DNA from: Allobogoriella alba
GTDB taxonomy: Bacteria; Actinomycetota; Actinomycetes; Actinomycetales; Actinomycetaceae
Direction: 5' to 3'
Assembly (NCBI RefSeq): GCF_042665525.1
Contig: NZ_JBHTCQ010000004.1
Span: 124,001-188,000 of the forward strand
Length of the DNA stretch: 64,000 nucleotides
The position numbers were made by a program, and so were the translations under genes. Below, one piece after another: positions 1 to 7,110 of this stretch (position 1 is its first letter; every line of letters begins with the position of its first letter). The notes under the pieces were generated by a model. The model saw only the letters and a program-made list of their open reading frames with translations. It did no database searches and had not been told where the DNA came from.

Positions 1-165
1 GACAACGACGCGGGCGCCGCCGGCGAGCAGCTCCTGCAGCGTGGGCAGGGCGGCACGGATGCGGCCGTCGTCGGTGATCGTCGCGCCGTCGAGCGGGACG
101 TTGAAGTCGGAGCGCACCAATACACGCTTGCCGCGCAGGTCGCCCAGGTCCTGGATGGTCTTCAC
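1..165 (-). CDS. pgk: phosphoglycerate kinase, N-terminal part (cut by window edge)
   Basis: This is the first 55 codons of phosphoglycerate kinase, which transfers phosphate from 1,3-bisphosphoglycerate to ADP in cytoplasmic glycolysis. The translated start reads VKTIQDLGDLRGKRVLVRSD and continues FNVPLDGATITDDGRI, the conserved N-terminal substrate-binding segment with the DFNVP motif. The GTG start at 165 is preceded by GAGGAG at a suitable distance. It lies 84 bp downstream of gap on the same strand, the usual gap-pgk order. The rest of the gene runs off the left edge, so completeness cannot be judged. Confidence 0.93.
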   Translation of the reverse strand, partial: MKTIQDLGDLRGKRVLVRSDFNVPLDGATITDDGRIRAALPTLQELLAGGARVVV

Positions 166-203
166 GGGTTGCTCCTCAGCTCAGGGCCCACAGCTCACGA
201 ACG

Positions 204-237
204 GACGCCCGCGTGCGCTTCGGCGCACGCGGGCGTC
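204..237 (-). other. 15-bp perfect hairpin between gap and pgk
   Basis: The arms 204-218 and 223-237 are perfectly complementary (15 bp) around a 4-nt loop that reads CGAA on the transcribed strand. No T-run follows, so it is not a standard intrinsic terminator. Lying between gap and pgk in one transcription unit, it could tune read-through or stabilise a processed gap mRNA; that role is inferred. Confidence 0.6.
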
Positions 238-249
238 GACGTGGTGCTC

Positions 250-1254
250 TCAGAGACGCGCACCGACGTACTCGGCCAGCTTGACCAGCGAGTTGGAGTA
301 GCCGTACTCGTTGTCGTACCAGGAGACGCACTTCACCTGGTCGTCGATGACCTTCGTCAGGCCCGCGTCGAAGATGCTCTGGAACGGGTTGCCGGCGATG
401 TCGGCGGAGACGATCGGGTCCTCGGTGTAGGCGAGCACGCCCTTCATCGAGCCCTCGGACGCCCTCTTCATCGCCGCGTTCACCTCCTCGACCGTCACCG
501 ACCTGCTGGCCGTGAAGGTCAGGTCGGTCGCCGAGCCGGTCGGCGTCGGCACACGCAGGGCGTAGCCGTCCAGCTTGCCCTTCAGCTCCGGCAGCACCAG
601 GGAGACGGCCTTCGCCGCACCCGTGGAGGTCGGGATGATGCTCAGGGCGGCGGCCCGTGCACGGCGAAGGTCCTTGTGCGGCCCGTCCTGCAGGTTCTGG
701 TCGGCCGTGTAGGCGTGGACCGTCGTCATGAGGCCGCGGACGATTCCGAACTCGTCGTTCAGCACCTTCGCCATGGGGGCCAGGCAGTTGGTGGTGCAGG
801 ACGCGTTCGAGATGACGTGGTGGTTCGCCGGGTCGTAGTCGGTGTGGTTCACGCCGACGACGAACGTCGCGTCCTCGTTCTTCGCGGGCGCCGAGATGAT
901 GACCTTCTTGGCGCCGCCGTCGATGTGGGCCTTGGCGGCGGTGGCGTCGGTGAATCGACCGGTCGACTCGATGACGATGTCGGCGCCGAGGTCGCCCCAG
1001 GGCAGCTTGGCCGGGTCGCGCTCCTCGAGCGCCTTGAAGGACTGTCCCCCCACGGTGATGGAGTCCTCCGTGAAGGAGACGTCCTCCTTCAGCGGGCCGA
1101 ACACCGAGTCGTACTTCAGCAGGTGCGCAAGAGTCTTGTTGTCGGTGAGGTCGTTGACACCCACGAGCTGGATGTCCGCCCCCGAGGCCAGCACAGCGCG
1201 GGTGAAGTTGCGCCCGATGCGGCCGAAGCCGTTGATGCCGACGCGGATGGTCAC
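250..1254 (-). CDS. gap: glyceraldehyde-3-phosphate dehydrogenase, type I
   Basis: A 334-residue NAD-dependent glyceraldehyde-3-phosphate dehydrogenase of glycolysis. The N-terminal Rossmann motif GINGFGRIGRN starts at residue 5, and the catalytic cysteine sits in ISNASCTTNCLAP. The C-terminal SWYDNEYGYS motif is present. Length is normal for the family. An in-frame codon exists further upstream, but the GTG at 1254 is preferred: it has AGGAGG five bases upstream and gives the canonical N-terminus VTIRVGINGFG. The Asp after the second strand (VNDLTD) fits NAD specificity. whiA lies upstream and pgk downstream. A TAGACT hexamer about 135 bp upstream of the start is a possible -10 element, but no clear -35 is seen. 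Confidence 0.96.
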   Translation of the reverse strand: MTIRVGINGFGRIGRNFTRAVLASGADIQLVGVNDLTDNKTLAHLLKYDSVFGPLKEDVSFTEDSITVGGQSFKALEERDPAKLPWGDLGADIVIESTGRFTDATAAKAHIDGGAKKVIISAPAKNEDATFVVGVNHTDYDPANHHVISNASCTTNCLAPMAKVLNDEFGIVRGLMTTVHAYTADQNLQDGPHKDLRRARAAALSIIPTSTGAAKAVSLVLPELKGKLDGYALRVPTPTGSATDLTFTASRSVTVEEVNAAMKRASEGSMKGVLAYTEDPIVSADIAGNPFQSIFDAGLTKVIDDQVKCVSWYDNEYGYSNSLVKLAEYVGARL

Positions 1255-1441
1255 AGTTTCCTCCTGGAGTGCGCCGGTCGGGCGCACGCAGTCGTCTGAT
1301 GTCGTCAGCACCCGAGGGTGCTCCCGGTCGGTGGCAGGAGTGCGGTGCGACCGCGATGCCGCTGCCCCGGACCGGCAGATGCGAGTCTACCCACGCGCGC
1401 GCGAGCCACCAGGCGAGGTCCGGCCTTGTGTCAGGGCCTTC

Positions 1442-2443
1442 TCACAGGTCGAGCATGTCGGCCGTGAGCGACGCCTCGGTGTCGGGCACGCCGAGCTCGT
1501 GCGCGCGCCGGTCGGCCATGGCCAGCAGGCGACGGATCCGTCCGGCGACGGCGTCCTTCGTCAGCGGCGGCTGGGACAGCTGTCCGAGCTCCTCGAGGCT
1601 CGCCTGCTTGTGCTCCAGTCGCAGCCGGCCGGCCTCCACCAGGTGCTCCGGGACGTCATCGCCGAGGATCTCGAACGCCCGCTCCACCCGGGCACCCGCG
1701 GCGACGGCGGCGCGGGCCGAGCGCCGCAGGTTCGCGTCGTCGAAGTTCGCGAGCCGGTTGGCGGTGCCGCGCACCTCCCGGCGCATGCGCCGCTCCTCCC
1801 ACACCAGCACGGCGTCGTGGGCGCCCATGCGGGTGAGCATGGCCGAGATGGCGTCGCCGTCCCGGATCACCACCCGGTCCACCCCGCGGACCTCGCGGGC
1901 CTTCGCCGCGACGTTCATCCGGCGGGCAGCGCCGACGAGGGCGAGCGCCGCCTCCGGCCCGGGGCAGGTGATCTCCAGCGAGCTGGACCGACCGGGCTCG
2001 GTGAGCGAACCGTGTGCCAGGAAGGCGCCTCGCCAGGCCGCCGTCGCCTCGGCGACGCCGGCCGAGACCACCTGCGGCGGAAGCCCGCGGACCGGGCGTC
2101 CGCGGTTGTCCAGCAGCCCGGTCTGCCGGGCCAGCGACTCCCCGTCCCGGATCACGCGCACCACATACCGGTTGCCGCGCCGGAGTCCCCCGCCGGAGAC
2201 GACGATCACGTCGGACTGGTGGCCGTAGACGTCGAACATCGTCTGGCGCAGCCGCCTGGCGGCCACGCCCGCGTCCAGCTCCGCCTCGACCACGATGCGG
2301 CCCGAGATGATGTGCAGCCCACCGGCGAACCGGAGGGTGGCAGCCACCTCGGCCTTGCGTGCGGAGATCTTGTCCACGTGGACCCTGGCGAGCTCGTCTT
2401 TCACGGCGGACGTCAGCGACATGCCGGACATCTTCGCACCCAT
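1442..2443 (-). CDS. whiA: WhiA sporulation/cell-division regulator
   Basis: WhiA joins a LAGLIDADG homing-endonuclease-like domain to a C-terminal helix-turn-helix. In Streptomyces it works with WhiB to switch on cell-division genes, and it is conserved even in non-sporulating actinobacteria. The N-terminus SLTSAVKDELARV and the C-terminal HTH segment near SQPPLTKDAVAGRIRRLLAM are typical. The ATG at 2443 shares a base with the yvcK stop, and a GTG lies directly before it at 2446. A purine-rich AAGGGGGAA precedes both, whereas the internal ATG at 2422 has no ribosome site. It is the last gene of the uvrC-rapZ-yvcK-whiA run. Confidence 0.93.
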   Translation of the reverse strand: MGAKMSGMSLTSAVKDELARVHVDKISARKAEVAATLRFAGGLHIISGRIVVEAELDAGVAARRLRQTMFDVYGHQSDVIVVSGGGLRRGNRYVVRVIRDGESLARQTGLLDNRGRPVRGLPPQVVSAGVAEATAAWRGAFLAHGSLTEPGRSSSLEITCPGPEAALALVGAARRMNVAAKAREVRGVDRVVIRDGDAISAMLTRMGAHDAVLVWEERRMRREVRGTANRLANFDDANLRRSARAAVAAGARVERAFEILGDDVPEHLVEAGRLRLEHKQASLEELGQLSQPPLTKDAVAGRIRRLLAMADRRAHELGVPDTEASLTADMLDL

Positions 2444-3456
2444 CACCGGTTCCCCCTTCCCGCGCGGCTCGGTCCGACGTCCCCCAGCACGCCCTCGAAG
2501 GCGTCACGGTAGGCCGCGGCCAGCCGCAGCGGGTCGTGCCGTGGGGTTCCGTCCCCCACCCTGATCTGTCGCAGCAGGACGCGTGCCCCCAGCGAGGCCG
2601 CCGCGTCCGCCAGGTCGTCGAGATCCTCGACCGCGCTCGGGTCCGCGAGCACGACGTCGATCCGGAAGTCGGGCGCTGTCTGCGCGAGCGTGCGGACGTG
2701 GTCCGCCGTGGTCATCCCGTCTGTCTCGCCGACCTGGGGCGAGAGGTTCACGGTGAGCGCGCGCCGCGCGGGCGTGGTGTGCAGGGCGTCGCCGAGCTCG
2801 GGGACGTACAGGTGCGGGATCACAGACGTGTACCAGGAGCCCGGGCCGAGCACGACCCACTCGGCCTCCCGTACGGCCGCGACGGCCTGCGGGCAGGCCG
2901 GCGGGGAGTCGGGCAGCAGCCGGATCTCCTCGATGCGTCCGGGCTCGACGGCGACGGCGGACTGCCCGCGCACCGTGTGGATCCCGCTCGCGGAATGGAC
3001 GTCCGCCTCGATCTCGAGCGGGACGGCCGCCATCGGCAGCACGCGACCGTGGACCCCGAGCAGGCGCCCGACCATGTCGAGGCCCGCGACCTCGTCCCCG
3101 AGGATCTCCCACAGGGCGACGATGAGGAGATTCCCGACGGCGTGCTTGTCGAGCTGGCCCTCGGTGGCGAACCGGTGCTGGAGCACGTCGCGCCAGAGGA
3201 GCCCCCAGTCGCCGTCGTCGCACAGCGCGGACAGCGCCATGCGCAGGTCGCCCGGCGGGAGGACGCCGAGCTCCTCGCGGAGCCGGCCGGACGATCCGCC
3301 GTCGTCCGCGACGGTGACGACGGCGGTCAGCTGCTTCGTCAGGTGCCGCAGGGCGCCGAGGGTCGCCGCGAGCCCGTGGCCACCCCCCAGGGCGACCACC
3401 GCGGGACCCGCCGGCTGCCGACGCACCGACGGCGGAAGCTCGGCGGGAACGGTCAT
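2443..3456 (-). CDS. yvcK: YvcK/CofD-like gluconeogenesis factor
   Basis: A 337-residue member of the YvcK (GlmR) family. In Bacillus this protein is required for growth on gluconeogenic carbon and binds UDP-N-acetylglucosamine; it is related to CofD transferases of F420 synthesis. The nucleotide-binding signatures ALGGGHGLAATLGALR and VADDGGSSGRLREELG are both intact near residues 22-60, followed by LPPGDLRMALSAL. Its start overlaps the rapZ stop by 4 bp and its stop overlaps the whiA start, which indicates translational coupling. The exact role in actinobacteria is not settled. Confidence 0.92.
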   Translation of the reverse strand: MTVPAELPPSVRRQPAGPAVVALGGGHGLAATLGALRHLTKQLTAVVTVADDGGSSGRLREELGVLPPGDLRMALSALCDDGDWGLLWRDVLQHRFATEGQLDKHAVGNLLIVALWEILGDEVAGLDMVGRLLGVHGRVLPMAAVPLEIEADVHSASGIHTVRGQSAVAVEPGRIEEIRLLPDSPPACPQAVAAVREAEWVVLGPGSWYTSVIPHLYVPELGDALHTTPARRALTVNLSPQVGETDGMTTADHVRTLAQTAPDFRIDVVLADPSAVEDLDDLADAAASLGARVLLRQIRVGDGTPRHDPLRLAAAYRDAFEGVLGDVGPSRAGRGNR

Positions 3457-4427
3457 TCGCGCCCCATGTCCCGGTGCAGCGTCCGCACGGAGTGCCCGCG
3501 GTCCCTCAGGCGCTGGGCGAACGCCTCAGCCATCGCGACCGACCGGTGCTTGCCGCCCGTGCAGCCGACGGCGATCGTCACGAACGGCTTGAGCTCGTTC
3601 ACGTACCCGTCCAGGACGGGGGCGAGCGTGTCCACGTAGTGGTCGGCGAACGCGGTCGCGCCGTCCTGCCCGAGCACGTAGTCCGACACCGCCTCGTCCT
3701 GTCCGGTGAGGTGGCGGAGCTCGTTCACCCAGTACGGGTTCGCCAGGAATCGGACGTCGACCACGTGGTCCGCGTCCAGCGGGAGGCCGTACTTGAACCC
3801 GAACGAGACCAGCGTGAGCCGCAGCCGCTGGTCGGTCCCGCTCCCGGCGACCACGTCCCGGACCTTCCGGGCGAGATCGTGCACGGACAGGTCGGTGGTG
3901 TCGATGAGGACGTCTGCGCGGCGGCGCAGGTGGGTGAGCATCGCGCGTTCCTCGGCGATGCCGTCCAGCAGCCGCCCGTCGCCCTGCAGCGGATGCGGCC
4001 GGCGGACCGACTCGTACCGCCGGACGAGCTCGGAGTCCGCCGCGTCCAGGAACACGATGCGGTACTCGGTCCCCTGCGCCCGGAGCTGGTCGAGCACGTC
4101 GATCAGCTCGGCGAAGAACGTTCGGGAGCGGACGTCGACGACGGCGGCCAGGCGGTGCACGCCGCCCTCGCCCGGGCTCATCATCCGCGCCATGGTCGCC
4201 AGCAGCCGCGGCGGCAGGTTGTCGACCACGTACCAGTCCAGGTCCTCCAGCGCGGCCGCGGTGCGGGACCGGCCGGCCCCCGACATGCCCGTGATGATGA
4301 GCAGCTCGGGTGGATCGTTCGGCGGGAGGGTGGTGCTCTCGTCGAGGACGGGGATGCCCTCGGGAACGGTCGGTGGTCCGCCGTCGTCGAGTGTCCGTGC
4401 GTCGGACCCAGAGTCCGTTCTGTTCAT
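3453..4427 (-). CDS. rapZ: RapZ-family nucleotide-binding protein
   Basis: A 324-residue RapZ/YvcJ-family P-loop protein. In E. coli, RapZ delivers the sRNA GlmZ to RNase E and so controls glucosamine-6-phosphate synthesis; the actinobacterial role is less clear. The Walker A is GMSGAGRS at about residues 47-54, with Arg in place of the usual Lys, as is common in actinobacterial members. It is followed by LEDLDWYVVDNLPP. The C-terminal VGCTGGKHRSVAMAE motif is present. The ATG at 4427 lies 4 nt after the uvrC stop; a longer in-frame start inside uvrC would add an unconserved tail. The first 40 residues are low complexity. Confidence 0.9.
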   Translation of the reverse strand: MNRTDSGSDARTLDDGGPPTVPEGIPVLDESTTLPPNDPPELLIITGMSGAGRSRTAAALEDLDWYVVDNLPPRLLATMARMMSPGEGGVHRLAAVVDVRSRTFFAELIDVLDQLRAQGTEYRIVFLDAADSELVRRYESVRRPHPLQGDGRLLDGIAEERAMLTHLRRRADVLIDTTDLSVHDLARKVRDVVAGSGTDQRLRLTLVSFGFKYGLPLDADHVVDVRFLANPYWVNELRHLTGQDEAVSDYVLGQDGATAFADHYVDTLAPVLDGYVNELKPFVTIAVGCTGGKHRSVAMAEAFAQRLRDRGHSVRTLHRDMGRE

Positions 4428-4431
4428 CGTC

Positions 4432-6519
4432 TCAGGATGCCAGGTCGCCCGTGGCGCGCGCCCCGGTCGCACTGTCCCTTTCGGCAGTGTCATGGTCCGC
4501 GCCGCTGCCCGCGTCGCCGTCGGTCGGCTGCTCGCCAGCCGCGCTCGTGGCACCGAGCGCCTCGAGCACGGCCTGCGCGGTGCGCGGACCCATGCCCTTG
4601 ACGGCCGCGACCTCCTCGAGCGGAGCGGCCTTGATGTTCTTCACCGAGCCGAACCGCTTCAGCAGGGCGGCCTGCCGGGCCGGCCCGAGGCCCGGGACGT
4701 CGTCGAGGACCGACCGAGTCATGGCCTTGCCGCGGCGCGCCCGGTGGTGCGTGATGGCGAACCGGTGCGACTCGTCGCGCAGGTGCTGCAGCAAGTACAG
4801 GGCGGGCGAGGTCCGCGGCAGCACCACCGGGAAGTCCTCGCCGGGCAGCCAGACCTCCTCCAGCCGCTTGGCCAGGCCGACCACCGCGACCTCGTCGACG
4901 CCGAGGTCGTCCAGCACGCGCTGCGCCGCAGCGACCTGCGGCTGCCCACCGTCGACGACGACCAGCTGCGGGGGGTAGGCGAACTTGCGGGCCCGTCCCG
5001 TCGTGGGGTCGACCGGACCTGTGCGCAGCGGCACACCGTCGTCGTCCACACCGGCGACGGCATCGGAGCCCTCGGACGTCGCCGCCGCCTCCTCGCTGGT
5101 CGCCGCGACGTCACGCTCGGCCACGTAGCGGCTGAAACGCCTACGCAGCACCTCGTCCATCGCGGCGGTGTCGTCCGCCGCTCCGTCCCCGTGCTCACCC
5201 CGCACCACGAACTGGCGGTACTCGGACTTCTTCGGCAGTCCGTCCTCGAAGACCACCATCGAGCCGACCTGGTGGGAGCCCTGGATGTGGGAGATGTCGT
5301 AGCACTCGATCCGCAGCGGTGACTCCTCGAGATCCAGCGCCTCCTGCAGCTCGGAGAGGGCCTGGGATCGGCTCGTCAGGTCGCCGGCACGCCGGGTCTT
5401 GTGCAGGTTGAGAGCCTGCTCGGCGTTGGTGCGGACGGTCTCGGCTAGGGCCCGCTTGTCACCGCGCTGCGGGACGCGGATGCTCACCTTCGAACCCCGC
5501 TGCCCGGTCAGCCAGGCGCTCATGCCGGCGACGTCGGGCGGCAGGTGCGGCACGAGGATCTCCCGCGGCACGGTCGTCGTGGGGTTGTCGCCGTAGACCT
5601 GTTGCAGCAGGTGCTCGACGAGCCCGGCCTCGTCGACGTCCTCGACGCGCTCCACGACCCAGCCGCGCTGACCGCGGATCCGGCCGCCGCGGACGTGGAA
5701 GACCTGGACGCTCGCCTCGAGCTCGTCCGCGGCGAGGCCGAAGACGTCGGCGTCCGTCCGGTCCGGGAGCACGACCGCGTTCTTCTCGACCACGCGCCTC
5801 AGGGCCGCGGCGTCGTCCCGCAGCCGGGCGGCGGTCTCGTAGTCCTGGGCGGCGGCCGCGGCCCTCATCTCCCGTTCGACCCGCTTGAGGTGCGGTCCGG
5901 TCTCGCCCTCCATGAAGTCGCAGAACTGCTCGGCGAGAGCGCGGTGGTCCTCCGGCGAGATGCGCCCGACGCACGGCGCCGAGCACTTGTCGATGTAGCC
6001 GAGCAGACACGGGCGCCCGGAGGACTGGGCACGCCGGTACACGCCCGGTGAGCAGGTGCGCACCGGGAAGACGCGCAGCAGCTGGTCGACCGTCTCCCGG
6101 ATCGCCCAGGCGTGGCTGTACGGCCCGAAGTACCGGGTGCCACGCCGCTTCGCGCCGCGCATCACCTGGGCACGGGGGATCTCCTCCCCCATGGTCACCG
6201 CGAGGAACGGGTAGGACTTGTCGTCGCGGTACTTGATGTTGAACCGCGGGTCGAACTCCTTGATCCAGGCGTACTCCAGCGCGAGGGACTCCACCTCGGT
6301 GCTGACCACGGTCCACTCGACCGACGCCGCCGTGGTGACCATCTGCTGCGTCCGCGGGTGAAGCGCCGTGAGGTCCTGGAAGTAGGACGCGAGCCGGCTC
6401 CGGAGACTCTTCGCCTTGCCGACGTAGATGACACGGCCGTGCTGGTCGCGGAACCGGTAGACCCCTGGCCGGTCGGGCACCTCGCCCGGTCTCGGACGGT
6501 ACGTGGACGGGTCGGCCAT
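4432..6519 (-). CDS. uvrC: UvrC, excinuclease ABC subunit C
   Basis: The 695-residue nuclease of nucleotide excision repair, which cuts on both sides of a lesion marked by UvrAB. The N-terminal GIY-YIG nuclease (RPGVYRF, IYVGKAKSLRSRL) spans about residues 17-95. A UVR segment lies near 210-245, the RNase H-like endonuclease domain (IECYDISHIQGSHQVGSMVV, then VVVDGGQPQV) near 400-560, and helix-hairpin-helix repeats near 610-660. The gap between those two nuclease motifs is widened by an Ala/Glu/Asp-rich insert. The start has no Shine-Dalgarno sequence but has a -10-like TAACCT six bases upstream, so the mRNA is probably leaderless. No SOS box is visible. Confidence 0.96.
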   Translation of the reverse strand: MADPSTYRPRPGEVPDRPGVYRFRDQHGRVIYVGKAKSLRSRLASYFQDLTALHPRTQQMVTTAASVEWTVVSTEVESLALEYAWIKEFDPRFNIKYRDDKSYPFLAVTMGEEIPRAQVMRGAKRRGTRYFGPYSHAWAIRETVDQLLRVFPVRTCSPGVYRRAQSSGRPCLLGYIDKCSAPCVGRISPEDHRALAEQFCDFMEGETGPHLKRVEREMRAAAAAQDYETAARLRDDAAALRRVVEKNAVVLPDRTDADVFGLAADELEASVQVFHVRGGRIRGQRGWVVERVEDVDEAGLVEHLLQQVYGDNPTTTVPREILVPHLPPDVAGMSAWLTGQRGSKVSIRVPQRGDKRALAETVRTNAEQALNLHKTRRAGDLTSRSQALSELQEALDLEESPLRIECYDISHIQGSHQVGSMVVFEDGLPKKSEYRQFVVRGEHGDGAADDTAAMDEVLRRRFSRYVAERDVAATSEEAAATSEGSDAVAGVDDDGVPLRTGPVDPTTGRARKFAYPPQLVVVDGGQPQVAAAQRVLDDLGVDEVAVVGLAKRLEEVWLPGEDFPVVLPRTSPALYLLQHLRDESHRFAITHHRARRGKAMTRSVLDDVPGLGPARQAALLKRFGSVKNIKAAPLEEVAAVKGMGPRTAQAVLEALGATSAAGEQPTDGDAGSGADHDTAERDSATGARATGDLAS

Positions 6520-6525
6520 ACGTCG

Positions 6526-6531
6526 AGGTTA
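6526..6531 (-). promoter_or_regulatory. -10 element for leaderless uvrC
   Basis: TAACCT on the minus strand lies 6 nt before the uvrC ATG, the spacing of leaderless actinobacterial promoters. No ribosome-binding site is present. Confidence 0.5.
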
Positions 6532-6564
6532 CGTCAGGGTGCCGACGTGCCGCGGGCCCTGCCC

Positions 6565-7047
6565 TCAGCCGGTGGGCAGCGGCACGGCGACCGGCTCGAC
6601 GTGCACCGGGAACCCGACGGAGCGGGCCAGGTGGTTGTGGTCGCGCGCCTCCTGGTGGAGCCGCGCGGCGAGCTCCTCGGTGACGCCCGGGTCCGCGTAC
6701 GTCACGTGCGGACGCAGCACGACCTCGACGAACGGGCCCGACCCGGCACCCTCGACCCGCTGGGTCCCGGTCGCCTTGTCCGAGTACCCCACCACGACGA
6801 CGTCGCGCTTCGCCGCGGTGCGCAGGAACCACAGCATCTGGGCCTGGGACAGGGACCCGACGAACAGCTCCTCGGCGCGGTACCGGCTCACGTCGGTGCG
6901 CACCTTCAGGTCCGACGTCGCGAGCAGCGTGGGCTTGCCCTCGACGCGCACCTCGTGGTCCCGCGAGTAGCTGGTGTAGCTCGCGGTCCCGCGCTCGTCC
7001 GCCCCGGTCCAGTCGACGTTGACGTTGTAGGTCTGGAGAGCACCCAT
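6565..7047 (-). CDS. OsmC-fold protein lacking both redox cysteines
   Basis: A 160-residue protein with the OsmC/YhfA fold signature: SYSRDHEVRVEGKPTLLATSD near the N-terminus, then EELFVGSLSQAQMLWFL and VGFPVHVEPV. Classical OsmC/Ohr peroxidases need one Cys in the SLSACHMLW helix and a second near the C-terminus. Here the first reads SLSQAQMLW, the second region reads DHNHLARSV, and the whole protein contains no cysteine. Thiol peroxidase activity is therefore unlikely, and a binding or structural role is inferred. It lies downstream of the GH43 gene. Its start has no Shine-Dalgarno sequence but has TACCGT six bases upstream. Confidence 0.82.
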   Translation of the reverse strand: MGALQTYNVNVDWTGADERGTASYTSYSRDHEVRVEGKPTLLATSDLKVRTDVSRYRAEELFVGSLSQAQMLWFLRTAAKRDVVVVGYSDKATGTQRVEGAGSGPFVEVVLRPHVTYADPGVTEELAARLHQEARDHNHLARSVGFPVHVEPVAVPLPTG

Positions 7048-7053
7048 GACGCA

Positions 7054-7059
7054 ACGGTA
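7054..7059 (-). promoter_or_regulatory. -10 element for leaderless OsmC-fold gene
   Basis: TACCGT on the minus strand lies 6 nt before the ATG at 7047. It suggests that this gene has its own leaderless transcript rather than relying on the upstream glycosidase gene. Confidence 0.45.
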
Positions 7060-7102
7060 GCGACTGGCCGGCTCGCACGCGCCAGGGCCGGCCGCGAGTC
7101 GC
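7060..7102 (-). terminator. hairpin downstream of the GH43 gene
   Basis: GCGACT-GGCCGGC (7060-7072) pairs with GCCGGCC (7087-7093) and AGTCGC (7097-7102), leaving a 3-nt bulge and a 14-nt loop. It begins 9 nt past the GH43 stop in the direction of transcription. There is no T-tract, so it is only a probable terminator. Confidence 0.4.
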
Positions 7103-7110
7103 CGACGGCG

